From Syngnathus acus (Eukaryota; Chordata; Actinopteri; Syngnathiformes; Syngnathidae), in assembly GCF_901709675.1 (NCBI RefSeq), contig NC_051088.1, positions 11,124,193 to 11,188,192 of the forward strand: 64,000 nucleotides of DNA, written 5' to 3'. This document shows, one piece after another, positions 33,272 through 46,727 of the stretch. The translations under genes and the position numbers were made by a program. The notes under the pieces are model-generated. The model ran no database searches. It was not told where the DNA came from and worked only from the letters and a program-made list of their open reading frames with translations. How positions within the stretch are numbered: the stretch's first letter is position 1; the number at the start of each line of letters is the position of its first letter.

Positions 33272-36200
33272 CTGCGGAGACGAGAGACAAGGTAGGCGGA
33301 ATGTGACCTGCTTTTGACAGCAAAGAAAAAAAAACTTTCTGCACATCTATGACACACATTAGAGCGATACTTTTTCCATCCATCCCTTTTTTGTAGCTGC
33401 AGGCTCGCTTGATCGACTCAAGGTAAGCACATTTAAACAAACATTGTTTTGATTTTTTTTTTTTAACCAACCCGAAGAATACATGTAAAAACACATTTTC
33501 TATGAAAAATGGTGGGAAATGGGGGAAAAACTCGATTTGAATGTTGAGCAGAATGCTTACTAATTGGGTTCCAGTGTACAGCCTGAATTTACATTGTCAT
33601 GATTAATAATAAATGGTGAGCCACTCCAAGCTGTCTTCCCCAAAGTATTTCAAGCTAAAAGTGAAACTTGGACTCTCGGGAGTTGACGATCCCAAAATAT
33701 TTTTGCATTTGCTCATTGGCCTATAAAAGCCAAAATAGATGTGTGAGATTTATTTGAGGGTGAAACTTGGGACTCTTACTTAACCATCTGCCCCCGGCCT
33801 CTGCCCTCCACTCCCACATAACCAAAATCCCCCAACACATTTGAAGAGCTGTACAAATACACCACCTCACCTCAATTAATAAAGTCAAGGACTGAAATGT
33901 CATACAAGGTCTGACGTGGGCAAGGAATTTACATGTGACTCATAAAAGAGTCACAATGGAAGGAGATTCCTCAATGGTGGGAAAACAAGCAAGGCAAATG
34001 TCATTCATCATTGAGGAGGCGGAAAAAGAGGAAAGGAGGAAGTCCCCCATCCTACATTGATGACGACTAAAGTTTAAAGGGCCGCTGACAAAAAAAAAAA
34101 AAACTCCAACGTGAAAGAGCTGCTGGCTCTCTATGGACTCAGTGAAAAGGTTTGCAGTGTCCCGGGATTAATTCCCTCCAAAGGTCAGGAGCGTTGCCTA
34201 GCAGGTTTGCGGCTGACCGAGCGGGTTTGGAAAGCATGAATGGCCAAGTGCCACATGAAGGAATCACGACGAGATCGATGCCTTGGAAACAATTCATCTA
34301 AGAATAGGACTCAGCGGGGCGGTCGAAATGAACTCAAAAAAGACTGTTGACGTCTCAAGTTCACTTTCCGTCAACGAATCAGCATTATTTTCCTTCAGCC
34401 TCTTTTGATGTCAGTCAGTCTCTCTGCAATCACTTCCTGCTAAAGACTTGCAAATAACCCCAGAGGAGAAAGCAGAGTTGGAAAAAGCATCCCACAACGG
34501 CGCCGTCTGATCTGGATTACTGAATCTGGTATAAATATTTCATTGAGGGCTTTGCAGGAATGTTGTTGAGCCTTGCTTAATACACACCACATGACCAAGC
34601 TGACCTGGTGCTTAAATGTAATATGAAGCATTCACACAGAAGTACCAAAACAATACTCAATACATGTCATGTGCATGCCAGACCAGTAGTTGGCGCTACT
34701 CACTTTGTGATGAAACACTAACATGACTTACTAATCATATTTTGAATAGCCTTCATCGGCAGATATGCATTTTGCAGCTTTCCAAAGGACATTGTCCCTC
34801 TTTGCATCGCCGTGTGATGACAGCCAAAGGAAAAACAACATTCACTCCCCCGCGTTCACCAAGTGCATAATTTACCCATCAACTGTATGAAATAATTTGA
34901 AACTTGAAAAGCCGAGGAATAATAGAGGTGGAAAAAAATGTAATGTTAGCAAAGTGGGAAAAGTGCTTCATGAAAAAATGAATGTCGTTTTTAGTAATCA
35001 TGAACACTGACAGTGGTGGGTGTCTGACTGTGCAACTTCAGTGGCTTTGTCTGGGCCCACACTTCCTTCAACCAGCAGAGGCGCTGTCGATTCACTCTCA
35101 AGTAGTTTGCTGTCTGAAGAAGTACTACATAACATCACCAATGGGAAATTAAGCTACTGACTGGAAAATGAAGCTTCAAATTTGTTTCATGAACCAGTTG
35201 TATTTAATTGACTCCTCTGTTCAAAAGTAAACTGACTTAGCATGTCTTAAACCTCTTTATTCAAACCAACGGCACTGTTGGATGGCACTATCCAAGGAGT
35301 CAAAAAAATACAACTGGCGCATGAAGCAAATTTGAAACTTTATTTTCCCATCACTAAGCTATAGCCACGCAAATGTCCATTATGCTACAAACACTATTGT
35401 GATCAGTGTTTAAATGAGATTCACTAATATACATGTATTCAAATATATCAAAACAACAGGGAACAATAAATCAATTCATAATTATTTTCTCCAATTATTT
35501 ATGAGCGGTACACATTCCTAGTCTTCATATTTCACCCAAAGTCCTTTTTTTATGGATTCAAGATGGAATATATAATACTGCAAGTCCTTCCAGATTTTTT
35601 TCCATCATCAAGGGTTCTCTCACAACGGACCGGATGCAACACAAAGAACAGAAGCCTCGCTTGAGGCGGCCCAGTCTGTTCAATGTGTAGACGTTTGGCC
35701 TGAAATCAAAATCCATGTTGCTGTAGTTCATTTTCTTACCAAATCAGAGCTAGGGAAAACCATTAAAATAGAACATGTCCTACTTGCTGAGATCCCAGTG
35801 GATTTACACATTCAGACTACTTTTTATTTTTATTTAAAGAAGTAGTTATGCATTGGCTGAAATGAACTCTAACAACATTATGACCTGAATAAAGTAATAT
35901 TAGAGTATGGATATGTGTATGGATACACGAAGCCATCTCTGATTAAAATCTACTGATGACCAGTGTTACTTTCCAAATGTCCCTGTTATCAGCAATCATA
36001 ATGCCTTAATGTAAACCTATCAGCAGCAGCAGCAGCCATAAAAGAATCATTTCAAGGTTCAGATGAAAATGACCTTTTTCTCCCACACGGCTGTTTGTGC
36101 AGGCTGTTGTAAAAGCCCACGCCTCGTGACGAAAAATCTGCTGTTGCGCAAGCCTCAAATGCTACTTTTTCTTTCATACTTCTTTGAATAGAAAAAGGGC

Positions 36201-38043
36201 TTGATATTTTCCACCCTCCGCCTCACTGGAGCGTTTGCAGATAGCAGGCGGAGGCGGCGAGACAGAGGACACATTTGGTTGCTAAGGAACGTGTTTCCCT
36301 CCATTAGCAGCTGAGAGCGCTGACTGAGATGTGGGAGGAGGAAGGGGTGGGGGTGGGGGGGACACGTCGCTGAAAGCAGCTGGCTCAGAGAAAAAAAAAG
36401 GGGAGTCCTGCTGCAAGAAGTCTTCCCTGTGTAGCTCCACCTCCTCCTCCGCCAACCTTACGTGGCCTTTCAACCGGAGGAGGCCCCACTCTGCATTCAA
36501 CAGGCAGATGTGAGTGTGAGTCATTGCAGAAGCAGAGGGAACACTCCCTTGCTATTATTTTGAACTTGAAAGCTACACTTCTATTCTTGCAATATACAAA
36601 ACAAAACGTAAGCCATAAAATTATTCCATCCACGATTTGAACCATTTAATTTAAGGTCAACTCTGGTGCGGCTGCCCTACTAGTGCGATTTATTTAGGCA
36701 CGATAACTGAGGCTCACTAAACAAGTGGACTTAGAAGTAAACTTTCTGCCAGCAACAACAACACAATGAACAACAATAGCCCATCTCACACCCAAACTCA
36801 GCTGGGATCGGCTCTAGATCAACCGCAAGCCAAATTAGCAAAATTGCTAAAGAAAAATATTGCCAGTGTGAACACTACACAAAAATACCAAACTATAAAA
36901 GTGAACACAGCCAAGATAACATTTCCCGCTTAGCGCAACCCTGTAACCACGACTTCCTCTGCTTGTTTGACATTTAAATTTTTTTACACAAGCTCACAAG
37001 TAGAAGGCACTTGGAGTCGGATATACACTGTGTACATTTACGCAACACCATTTATTTTTCTTTTGCAAAGCTTCATGTACAGACAAAATTATCAAAACAA
37101 CTCAACCCGGACTGTAATATGCATGCGGCACCAGTAGTTGGCGATGTTGACATCTTTGTAAAGACGCACAACACACACATGCAACTCTTTGTCCTCTTAA
37201 TCCAAAATTAAATAATTTCCTTTCATCGACATAAGTGTGGATTGAAAACCCGTGCGAGCAGTGACTTGACTTGTTATAAACACATTTCGTTACTGTTGAA
37301 AACATTCATACTTCGGTTAGCTTCGAAAAAATGCTGATTAGGGCCAATAATTTTTAAAAAAATTAGAGGAGAAAAATTTTGATTTGGTGCAATTATAGTC
37401 TAGTTTAAGTACACCTAAACTAACAGTTTCTTTAATACAATGTAAATATAGAGCAGCTTTTCGTATTGTCACGTCAGACATGTATGTGCGCCGGCGTGCG
37501 TGTGTTTGTGTGAGTAAAACGTTTGTGGTTTACACCTATATGCAAACACTGAAGGGTACAAAGATCCTTTAAGTCCAGTATCAACTCACTGTGTGGTTGC
37601 GGACCCTTCAAAGCAAAGACAGCAGAGATTGAAAAAGCATATTTGTTGAAAAGGGCTATACCGTACGTGCATGATGACGTTTGATGAGAGTGAGAGGGGG
37701 GAAAAAGAAGAACACAAAAGCAGCAAAAGAGTCACGGTGCTGTGAATCACAGATTTCTTGGAAAATGAAGGGGAGGAATGGTTGGCCGCCTATCACTCAG
37801 ACTGCGGTGTGACTTATGTAAGAGCTTCTTGTGGGGGCAGCCTTCTGCTTCATACTGCATTAAAAATAAGAGAGAGGTTGGGGGGGCGGGGGGTGTAACA
37901 ACCTGTTCAGACTTGTCATAACAGCCACTTTGCTTTTATGGTGGGAGCGCGCATGTATCAGGGAGTCTGGCTTCGCCCGCCCACGGATCGATGTGCAGCA
38001 GGAAGTGAAATGCAAGCTGAGCTCGTCGCTGGAAGTTACTAAA

Positions 38044-38369
38044 TACACTATACGGACAAAAGTATTGGGACGGGCCCCTTTTCAGGAAATGAACTGTGGA
38101 AAGCAAAGTTGTTGGAGTGTGTCTGTGGGAATTTTTGTCCATTTGCGAGGTCGATTGTCAAAAGAGTTTGAGTGGTTTCTTCCACACCAAAATCATCCAA
38201 GCATGTCTTTATGGACCTTGCACTTGGAAAACAGAAAAGGGCACACCCCAAAAAGGTTCCCACAAAATTGGATGCAAACAAGAGCACAAACGGTAACAAA
38301 TTAAGATTAAGGGCTCTGGTCTGAATTCTGGATTGATTAATTCCTTTTCAATACTTTTGTGAATATAAT
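38044..38369. mobile_element. Tc1/mariner-like non-autonomous remnant
   Basis: The left end TACACTATACGGACAAAAG...TATTGGGAC is mirrored by a right end CAATACTTTTGTGAATATA, giving imperfect terminal inverted repeats starting in TA. The interior (GGAGTGTGTCTGTGGGAATT, TTCTTCCACACCAAAATCATC, TGTCTTTATGGACCTTGC) matches pieces of a fish Tc1-like element as I recall it, with large internal deletions. No intact transposase. Confidence 0.7.
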
Positions 38370-38399
38370 ATTAATTAATTTATTTGTTAGATTGAGACT

Positions 38400-38713
38400 T
38401 TGAATTACACATCTGCCTCATAGTTCTGATGTTCTGCGTTCGAATCTCAACTCCAGCCTTGTTGTGTGAAGGCTCCTCGTGTTTGGGGTTTCTTTGGGTA
38501 TTCCAGCTCGCACCCATGTTACGAAAACAGCCATGTTAGAGGTATGTTAGGTATGGACACTCTAAATTGACCTTAGGTGTGAATGTGAGTCATATCTGTC
38601 CATATGTGCCCTGTTGCCCCCCAAGCAGTAGAAAGTGCACCAACCTCTGGCCCAAAGTCAGCTAGGCATCAGCACATCCTAATGATGACAAGCACTATGT
38701 AGAAAATGGACAA
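38400..38713 (+). mobile_element. tRNA-derived SINE, plus orientation
   Basis: Degenerate copy with TGCCTCATAGTTCTGATG then GCGTTCGAATCTC (B-box region), GACACTCTAAATTGACC, TAGGTGTGAATGTGAGTC, ATATGTGCCCTG, CAAAGTCAGCTAGGCAT and a terminal GTAGAAAATGGA. Blocks and order are those of the inverted copy at 40270-40565. It directly follows the Tc1 remnant. Confidence 0.75.
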
Positions 38714-39347
38714 TAATGTATTTGGTCTAATAGTGGCCTCTTCTCTAACAGCTAAAGTGCTCTCATGGAGTACGTCCATTTCCACAAAGAAATGCTGGAC
38801 CTCTAATAGAGTGTATTGAGCCATGGTGCATACTTTACAGAAGAAAACTCTCACGACATGGCACACAATCAAACAAAATTGAAGGGGGAAAAGTAGACAC
38901 GGTAAGGTAACGTGCCTTATACTCACTGCAATTGCGTCAATAAATGCCCACGAGGAGATACAGTAGCTATTTGATATTTTAATTAAATACTAGACGCAGC
39001 CTAATAATAACGACCGCAGGTCTCCAGAGATACTGTCTAAAAACTGCAGACGCATGACCCGGAGTCCTCTCCAAATAGTCCGGAGCGGCACATGAAACTT
39101 AATAAGAGTGGCAATAACATGACTGCATGGCAAAAAAAACAAAAACAAAAAAAAACAGCAGACATGCACTCTTTGAAACGGTCGCTAAACACACTTTGTG
39201 ATAATTGGCTTGTTGAAACTGCAGCTACGTAAAAGATTCGCGAGCCACCTACTGCAACGAGTCGCGCACTCGGGGCTGCAACTTGCACCGAGCGTAATGG
39301 ACCTGACCGACCGGCGCGGATGTGTCGGTTCCGCTTAAGTCACTTAC

Positions 39348-39505
39348 TTGTCTAATGTGCTGAGCCGGTCGGTCGTCCGAGCTGTCAAGCCTCCAAGTGT
39401 CCGTTGACTTTCTCAAGAAGAGGAGGAGGAGGACCGGAGCCGGTGTACCGGGCAAGTGTGACGCTCTTGCAGCCGAGTAAGTAGGCGTCTCCTCGGATCC
39501 TCCTG

Positions 39506-39598
<93 letters not shown>

Positions 39599-39600
39599 CG
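39348..39600 (-). other. dgka: Candidate dgka untranslated first exon and promoter region
   Basis: On the minus strand a consensus donor (GACAA|GTAAGTGA) ends at 39348, and the sequence upstream is GC-rich (CGGACGACCGACCGGC). It lies about 6 kb upstream of the dgka start exon in the same orientation. This fits an untranslated exon 1, but no transcript evidence is available and the 5' end is unknown. Confidence 0.4.
39511..39592 (+). repeat. (AG)n microsatellite
   Basis: Forty-one AG units, i.e. (CT)n on the minus strand, inside the candidate dgka leader or promoter. Such homopurine tracts can adopt triplex (H-DNA) forms or act as GAGA-type elements, but that role is only inferred. Confidence 0.97.
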
Positions 39601-39619
39601 ACCGAGAACAGCTGTCGAG

Positions 39620-42316
39620 AACACTGTACAACCTATTTTGTGAAGTAGCTAACAACCTTGTCCAAAACAAAAGAACACACATCAAAACATCATAGTGAGT
39701 CGTCCACCTTCCCCTCATTATAATTGTTGCTAAATAACAAACAGCAGAGTACTAACACTGGAGGCTATTTCAGTGTTTCCCACATTTGACATTCAAAAGA
39801 TCCCACGGGCTGGCACACTACCAAACAAAAATGTCACAAAAAGAAAATGAAGGGAAATAATGATGCTCCTCTCTCAATTTATTACCAAAATGTCATCCTC
39901 AATGTGAAATCTGTAAATGTGATGTACTGGCAGGAAATGAATACTGTATGAATGGCAGCTAGTGGATAGAGAGATTAATTGTACTCTTTGTAGAAAGGCA
40001 GTTATTGTTCTGTCACTGGCATAAATAGATGAACAACAATACAGTGGTGACAAAGGATTTACAAGTTAAAGTCATCTGAGAACTCAATTTACTTGTATTT
40101 CAAAGGATTTGATAAGAATGTATGTCATACAAACACAATCAACATGACCACAAAACTTTCTCTGTGATTAAATAGTGTAAAAAAAATTGCCATATTTTTT
40201 TGCTTCGGTTCAATGGACATTGTACTGCTCCTTCTTGTGTGTGCGTGTGCCTTAGCCACCCGAGGGCAGTAGAATACAGCCGTTCATTCTCTGTACCGCT
40301 TTTCCTCACTTGGTTTATGGGTGTGCTGGAAACCATTCCAGCTAGCTTGGGGCCAGAGGCAGGTGTAGGAATACCCTGAATGGGTCGCCAGCCAATCAGA
40401 CGCCACATATAGACAAGCGCACACATCCACAACTACGGACAATTTAGAGTGCATGCGTGTTTTTTGGAATGTGGAAGGAAACTGAAGTAGCAGAGTCCAG
40501 ATTTTAACCCACGACCTCTGAACTGTTATGCAAATGTGCTAGCCAGTCTTTCACTGTGCCACCCATTACAATACAGACATACGCTGCTACATGGAGTCGG
40601 TCACAACGCTATCATTATTATTATTATTTTTTGCAGAGGACAGAGAATATTATATTGTCTGTCTACGTGTGTTTCTCCACCGTTTGTGTTCAAATATCTT
40701 GCCTGAATGGTTATAATGCCACAACACTGATGCTATAAATTAGCTTGTCTGTGGTGTTTTGCATTATTTGTTAGGATAAAGCTAAGCATACATTAGAGAC
40801 ATATGTGGTTGTTTTTAAATTTTTTTTAGTTCTCTTTGTTTTATGTTTAGTTTGACAATAAACTTCACTGAGGTTGGCTAAAAGCAGCTTGAAGAAAAAA
40901 CAACTGCTTAACTGCTGCTATAGAAGTCAGTTCAGTGCCATCACACAAAGCTCGTATATCCAATTTTTGCTTGCAACTCAAAGTAAGAAATTGTGGTGTT
41001 GAGTTAATCAAGTGAAATCGAATAGTTTCCGGTAGAACAGAAGATGACCTCTCATAGGACACAAACAATCAAAATGGACTAAAGTTACTAACGCTGCTAA
41101 CAAGCTAGGGCAGGTTAAGGTCAAAAGTACAGTACTTAGTAGTAGACTACTAAATTCAACAATACAATCTGGTAAGAATTGAGTGTGCACAAATTTGACG
41201 TTGCATTGAGGCCAACATTTGCGAAACAGTGCACATTGAATATGGAGCCACAGTGACCGCATCCCGTAATGAGGTGTGGTGACAATAATAGAGCCACAGT
41301 GTTTGGGGAAGCACGATTTCACATTCCAGTGGCTACAATGGAGACGGATTAGACGGCACAATGAGAACGAGGCTGGCTGCAGAGGATAATAGCGATGGAA
41401 AACATGTGGGTGTCAGACAAAAGCGCGGTCATTCGGGTCAGAAGACAAGACTCGAACCTCGTGACATGGTTTAGCGGTTAAAACATTCCTTCAGCTTGAC
41501 CCCAATGGGCTGAGTTTTGAAATCATCACTGCCCTGATTAGAGCTTTTATATAATGTATGAAAGAGCCCTGGGCCTCGAGCGCTCCCTAACGGCTCCTGA
41601 TGACATGGTGTGGCTAAAAAAGGAATTGCAGTACAGTGCAACCCGGACAGTATATTTGCTCTGGGACGATGCTTGACATTGAATTTTCTCACTCCATACT
41701 ATCCCCACACAGTGTCAATCAAAGTTAGACTTTAGCCAAATAAACAAATAAATAAAAAGTAATTGTCTAAGTCAATTTTGACAAAAGCTGTGTACAGCAG
41801 GGTGGAGAAAATGTCTGTGGTCAAGGCCTCCTTTTAATTTCTAAAACAGACAGATAGGCCGAATCTTTTAAAAATGTGGTTAAAACGACGATAACTTGAG
41901 CAGACAAATGATTTGCTGATGACCGGAAAGCAGCGCTCAAGGACCAAAGTTGGACACCTGTGTTTAAAAATAGTACATGTTACAAAGATTTTGGTGACCA
42001 CTCCTCAATAAATCACACTTGCATTGGTGTAAATTTAGAAAAGACTACTATAAAATTAGTATAGGTCGAGGGTCAGTATTGTAGTTCATCATCAAACCAC
42101 AGAAGATAAGTTGAGAGCACACATTTGCAATGAGCTGATTTACTCCCAAATAATTTGAACACATTTAATTCATAAGTGTGTATACAACTCTTAGGCCCTG
42201 GCCATAATCAGTGACCAAGAAGCGGCCATTTCAAAATGTTGGAGACCTATCGCAAAACCTTAGGACACAAATGCTGAAGTTCCCCTTTGATCCCACTGCC
42301 AAAATACTGGTGACAT
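39620..42316. other. Intergenic DNA between dgka and rnf41
   Basis: Beyond the SINE at 40270-40565 I see no gene here. Open frames at 41008-41361 and 41471-41692 lack recognisable features. The sequence is A/T-rich. Confidence 0.5.
40270..40565 (-). mobile_element. tRNA-derived SINE, minus orientation
   Basis: In reverse complement it reads GGGTGGCACAGTGAAAGACTGG, then a decayed A/B-box region (GTCGTGGGTTAAAATCTG), CCACATTCCAAAAAACACGC, GCACTCTAAATTGTCCG, GTCTATATGTGGCGTC, GGCTGGCGACCCATTCAGGG and a tail AAGCGGTACAGAGAATG. This block order defines the most frequent SINE family in the window. Confidence 0.75.
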
Positions 42317-42322
42317 TTTATT
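42317..42322 (-). terminator. Candidate rnf41 polyadenylation signal
   Basis: The first canonical minus-strand AATAAA after the rnf41 stop codon. It predicts a 3' UTR of about 1.2 kb (42300-43498), in which I saw no other AATAAA. Confidence 0.5.
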
Positions 42323-43498
42323 CATACAACGTCATAACTACTAACACAGAACGAAAGAAAAGCATTTCCAAAGATAAAAACAAAAGGGTACAATACAAAG
42401 TTGCTTTTACTGCTCTTGTGGGTCATATTTGTCTCAGTACAGTTATGAGGGAAGATGGTGACACTTTTTTAAAAGCCACAAGCGCGACTTCACTAATGTT
42501 TTACAATCCCCACGCTGTGACCACTAGTGAATGCGATGCTTGCTGAAAGCAATCAACTTTGACAACATAAAAACACAATGAATAAAGGCAACCATTGGGG
42601 TCATCACATTAATCCCATACATGTATTAAACGTGACCTTTAACAAATCACTTCACATCTGGACCCCTGCTTACCAACAAAAGGCAACAGAAAACACTTTT
42701 TTTCTCCTGCAACAAACTTCCAATGCACCGAAAAAGGCAAATTTCATCTTCAAGCTTTGTGTGTCTGTGCATGTAGAAGGCAACAAAATAAATAAAAGAA
42801 TGGCACGGAAAATTTACGGATAATGCGAACGGGAATAGGACATCCTGATGGAATAGTCACAACGCAACATCATTATTTTAAACCCAGGAAACAGTTGGTC
42901 AAAGACAAAAATGTGTCTAACAAACAAAAATAAAACTTTCAATGGAAAACAAACAAGCAGAGGAACTTATGGAATCAGAGAGAGGAGGAAGATAATGACA
43001 TCTATGACTCAATATAGTATTTGCATTTACAAACATTTACACGATGAGGGTACCAGCGCATTGATACAATTGACAATGTGGTACATGCACGCCATTAAAA
43101 AGACGCGAGTTGCCCAGGAGTGAGCCAAGTCTGTAGTGTGTGTACGAACAATGCACTCAGAGCTGAAATCATTAAAAAAACAAACAAAAAAAAAAAACAG
43201 TTTCCTGCACCTTGCTGGGTTCGCTTGACGCTTGAGTTCGTGGAAAACCTAGGCAGCAAAGTTCCTCCAAGAATGAATCGTTGAGGTTTTTCACTTTACA
43301 ATGCAAGTAGCAGAACAATCAGAACGTATAATGCACTAAATATAAACGATGTAAACATCACAACTCGTTTATCATATCAGTCATATTAGCTCTACTTGCC
43401 AGGTTGATAACATCTTTGTCCTTCCTTTAAGGCATAGGTATCAACATCTCACCTGTGTGAGTCTTTAATAGAAGCCCGAATTCTTGGTCGCAGTGTAG

Positions 43499-46400
43499 TT
43501 ATAGGATCTCCTCCACGCCGTGCGCAAAGATCATGACCAGGCCGGGCTCCAGGATCATGTCCTCCCCCATGTGCTGGTTCTCGCAGGCCATCACCACCAC
43601 CGCCTGCTTGCCCGGGATGCGCTTGGCTACGTAGTTCTCGTAGTAGCGTCGGTTCATCTGCCGTGTCTCCAGCGAGGCCAGGCCCTGCGGCCAATTGCGC
43701 TCATGGGCGTTTTCAATCAGATCGTTGACGATGGAGAGCGGGCAGCCGCTGTCGATGAGCGAGCGCTTGATGACGGCCTGCAGCACGGCGTCCGGGGTGG
43801 AGATCATGCCGCCCCAGCGGGTGACCCTGGCAGGCTGCATGGAGTTTACCCACCTAAAAAAAGAAAATTGTGCAATGAAGGAGGCATTTGAATTAAGTGG
43901 TTGCAGTAGGGAGACACGAACAACAGGAAGGACAGCGGCCCTCCAGGACCTGAGCTGGTCCTAGAAATAGTCCCTGAGCCTTTACTCAAGTAAATGTATC
44001 AATGGCCAGAAGTAGTGGAAAAGAAGCAAAGATGCTGAGGCCCCAACCTCCCTGTAAATTTGAGGCAGTAAGTTCAGAATGGCAGCAAAAAAAAGAATAA
44101 GGGACTTACTCCAGGATCTCATTATACTCAATGGTTTCCTCCAGGTTTTGCAGGTTGGGGTTAGCGCTGCGGATGGCTCGCATGTACGCTTTGAGCAGCT
44201 GAATGTCTCGTTTCTGGAGTGGGAGAATGCCACAGTGAGTGATAATTGTGGGACAAAAAAACCCAAAAAGAACATTCAAGACAATAGTTGTCTAGAAATG
44301 AGCACAACTAAAATGTAAACGTTTCCCTTGGTGAGTATTGGGTACCAAACTGACACTTATGGCAGCTACTAATTATCCATCCATTTTCTATCGCTTATCT
44401 GGAGATGGGTCACAGAGGCAGCAGCTTCAGCAGGGAAGCCCAGACTTACCGCTCCCCTGCCACTTTGCCCAGCTCAACCCAGAGGAGTCCAAGGCATTCC
44501 CAGGCCAGCTAAGAGACATACGTAGTCTCTTCAGCGTGTCGTGGGTCATCCCTGGGGCCTCCTTCCAGTGGGACATGCCCGGAACACCTCACCAGGGAGG
44601 CATTCTAATCAGATGCCCGAGCCACCTCATCTAGTTCCTCTCAACATGGAGGAGCGGCTCGACTCTGAGTTGCTCTTGGATGGCAGAGCTTCTCACTCTC
44701 TCTCTCTCTCTCCCTCAGACAGCCCGGGATCCTGTTCTTTCGGTCACAAACCACAGCTGGTGACCATAGGCCCCATGGGTGCAGGCCCGGCCACCAGGCA
44801 TTCACCATCGAGCCCCACCCACAGGGCGGGCTCCAGAGGGAGGCCCCGATGACCCGTATCCAGGCAAGGGAAAACTAAGTCCAATATTATAATTCATCAT
44901 AAGAGCCGTGATTCGTCTGGTCCCTCACCTAGGACCTGTTTGCCATAGGTGCCACTGCCAGGGGCATAATTTAGCTCTTTGGATCAATGGGACACGCAAT
45001 CAATGGGACACGCAAACGTCCTATGAAGGGCTACTAAATGTTTTGAATATTGTTGAACAAAGAAATCAGACTGGCAGACACACGCACGCACTTGTTCGCC
45101 TAACTGGTGTTTATGTTCAGCCACAGTTTTCTCCAGATCAGAAATCTTGCTCTGCTGCTGTTTGACGACACTTCGCAGATGTTTGATGCAGTTATGGTTG
45201 GGCAGCTCGTCTTTTGGCATCTCCAGGCTGCCGGCGGGAGAACAAAGAAGAAGAGTTACTGGATGTTCTCTGACATGATCGAATACTTTGGATTGTTGAG
45301 AATGTTCTTCGTGTTTCATTTGCATACGATCAAATCTGGACATGCAAGTGTCCGTCGTGTTGTTAAGACATCTGTAATGAATGGCAGAATGGTGGATTTC
45401 TTTACGATATCCGTCCTAAGACATCTACAGGCATCTGTTCACAAAAGATTATTCAAGTGATCGAGGAGTGCAGCGGAGGAACACAGCGCCGGCCGCTCAC
45501 CCACATCCCTCCTCACAGTTGACGGGCCTTTTGGGGTTGTGCTCGCAGTCCTTGAGGTGCGACTGCAGCTGGTCCAGTCGAAGAGTGGCCGTGCAGCCGA
45601 AGCCGGCATTGTCACAGCTGATCTGCAGCTTGGACAGCATGTTGCGCATGATGCGCGGCACGGGCCGCAGGTGAGCCAGCGTCACCACCGTGCGGTCCAC
45701 GGGACAGATCTGCTGCTGGGCGAACCACTGCGTGATGCAGGCATTGCAGAAGGCGTGCTCACAGTGTGGGGCCTGAAATTAGTGCAGGGAGGACAGAATA
45801 TTATTATTTAGCAATGTTGTTTTTATTATAGCTATCATTATTTGACACCATTCAAATCAATTCTTTGTTTTGGGGAATTGTTTTCCTCTCTTGAATTTGC
45901 TTTATTTATCCTGATACGAAACAACCTTTGAAACAGTATTTCAAGCAAGAACCGAGACTGAACTGGGCTAACCCAGGAAGAACGTGCCTAGATCCGCAAA
46001 TCATGAAAAAGGAAGCGTGCCACAGCCTCTTGACAATCTTCAATAATCTGTATAAAACAACATCCAAGACGCAGCCCGTGAGACTCCACACTTTACATTA
46101 ATTTGAGAGATTGTTTGTGATTGACCAGGCGCTCCTTATTTGGTTAGTAACAACGAGTGGAACACTTTTCACCGAGTGTGTGAAGAGTTGCATCAGTGCT
46201 CTGCGTTAATTTCGGTTCCCATTCTTTCTTTGCGGGGGTGTCCATCTAGACAGAGGACAAGCGGAGGACACACCCAGTAATTAATTGTCGAGACACAGCA
46301 TTTGGTAGCGTGGAGGCCAACGTGTGGCCCAAAAGGGTGGTTCTGTTTTCAAATCGATCCTCCTCCAAATGCGTGTTGTGGACTAAATGTACAGCAGTAT

Positions 46401-46627
46401 TGATGTAAACAAAATAATAAAAGCTACTTAAGTTGGCATCTTGTGATTAATAAAAAGTGTCTGTCACATGGATTGTAAATCCAGCCTTACTACTGGTTCA
46501 CAAACCTGCATGTTAATATGCACAGGGATTTATTTACCTGCACCGGTTCTTCGAGAACTCCGCTACATATCGGACACAGTAGGTCTTCATCCACCTCCCC
46601 TTGGAACCTCGTCACGTCGTAGCCCAT
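43499..46627 (-). CDS. rnf41: RNF41/NRDP1 E3 ubiquitin ligase, 318 aa, 5 coding exons
   Basis: RING-type E3 ligase that ubiquitinates ErbB3, BRUCE and other targets and binds the deubiquitinase USP8. Coding exons in transcript order: 46538-46627, 45501-45772, 45092-45227, 44110-44213, 43499-43853, with GT/AG ends and consistent phases. The RING is the atypical C3HC3D type with C18, C21, C34, H36, C39, C42, C53 and D56 all present. A SIAH/TRAF-like zinc-finger segment follows (about 78-136, with CDNAGFGC, CEHNPKRPVNC and NHNCIKHL), then a coiled coil (about 136-175) and the C-terminal substrate/USP8-binding domain (PARVTRWGGMISTPDAVL to MIFAHGVEEI). Human RNF41 has 317 aa; this copy adds one C-terminal Leu. 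The ATG context is CACC-ATG-G. Confidence 0.97.
44375..45025 (-). mobile_element. Decayed LINE fragment in rnf41 intron
   Basis: The plus strand contains CCATCCATTTTCTATCGCTT, GGGAAGCCCAGACTTACCG, CCAGGCCAGCTAAGAGACAT, GGACATGCCCGGAACACCTC and GATGCCCGAGCCACCTCATC. These match, antisense, the end of a fish LINE reverse-transcriptase ORF as I recall it. Frames are broken by stops. A second block (CTCACCTAGGACCTGTTTGCC, 44926-45010) fits another part of the same class of element. It lies between rnf41 exons 3 and 4. Confidence 0.65.
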
Positions 46628-46727
46628 GGTGCATCACTGGCACCGTCCACCTCCTATGACATAACACTGAAAGTGATTTTTAACTTAAGGGAGAAGATAG
46701 CAGAAGAGAAGGAAGATGACAGGTTAC

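Larger units (their letters stand above)
33272..39347 (-). other. Presumed dgka first intron, no gene recognised
   Basis: About 6 kb of mostly A/T-rich DNA between the dgka start exon and the candidate untranslated exon at 39348. A GC-rich pocket at 36230-36520 includes a proline-rich minus-strand frame of about 80 codons that I could not match. It could be an alternative promoter or first exon. A weak SINE scrap lies near 36781-36830, a Tc1/mariner remnant at 38044 and a SINE at 38400. Nothing else stands out. Confidence 0.45.

Noticed and set aside
43520-43891. 123-codon plus-strand frame
   Set aside because: Antisense to the last rnf41 coding exon, with no family resemblance.
44338-44852. 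Novel gene in the rnf41 intron
   Set aside because: The sequence is an antisense, stop-ridden LINE fragment.
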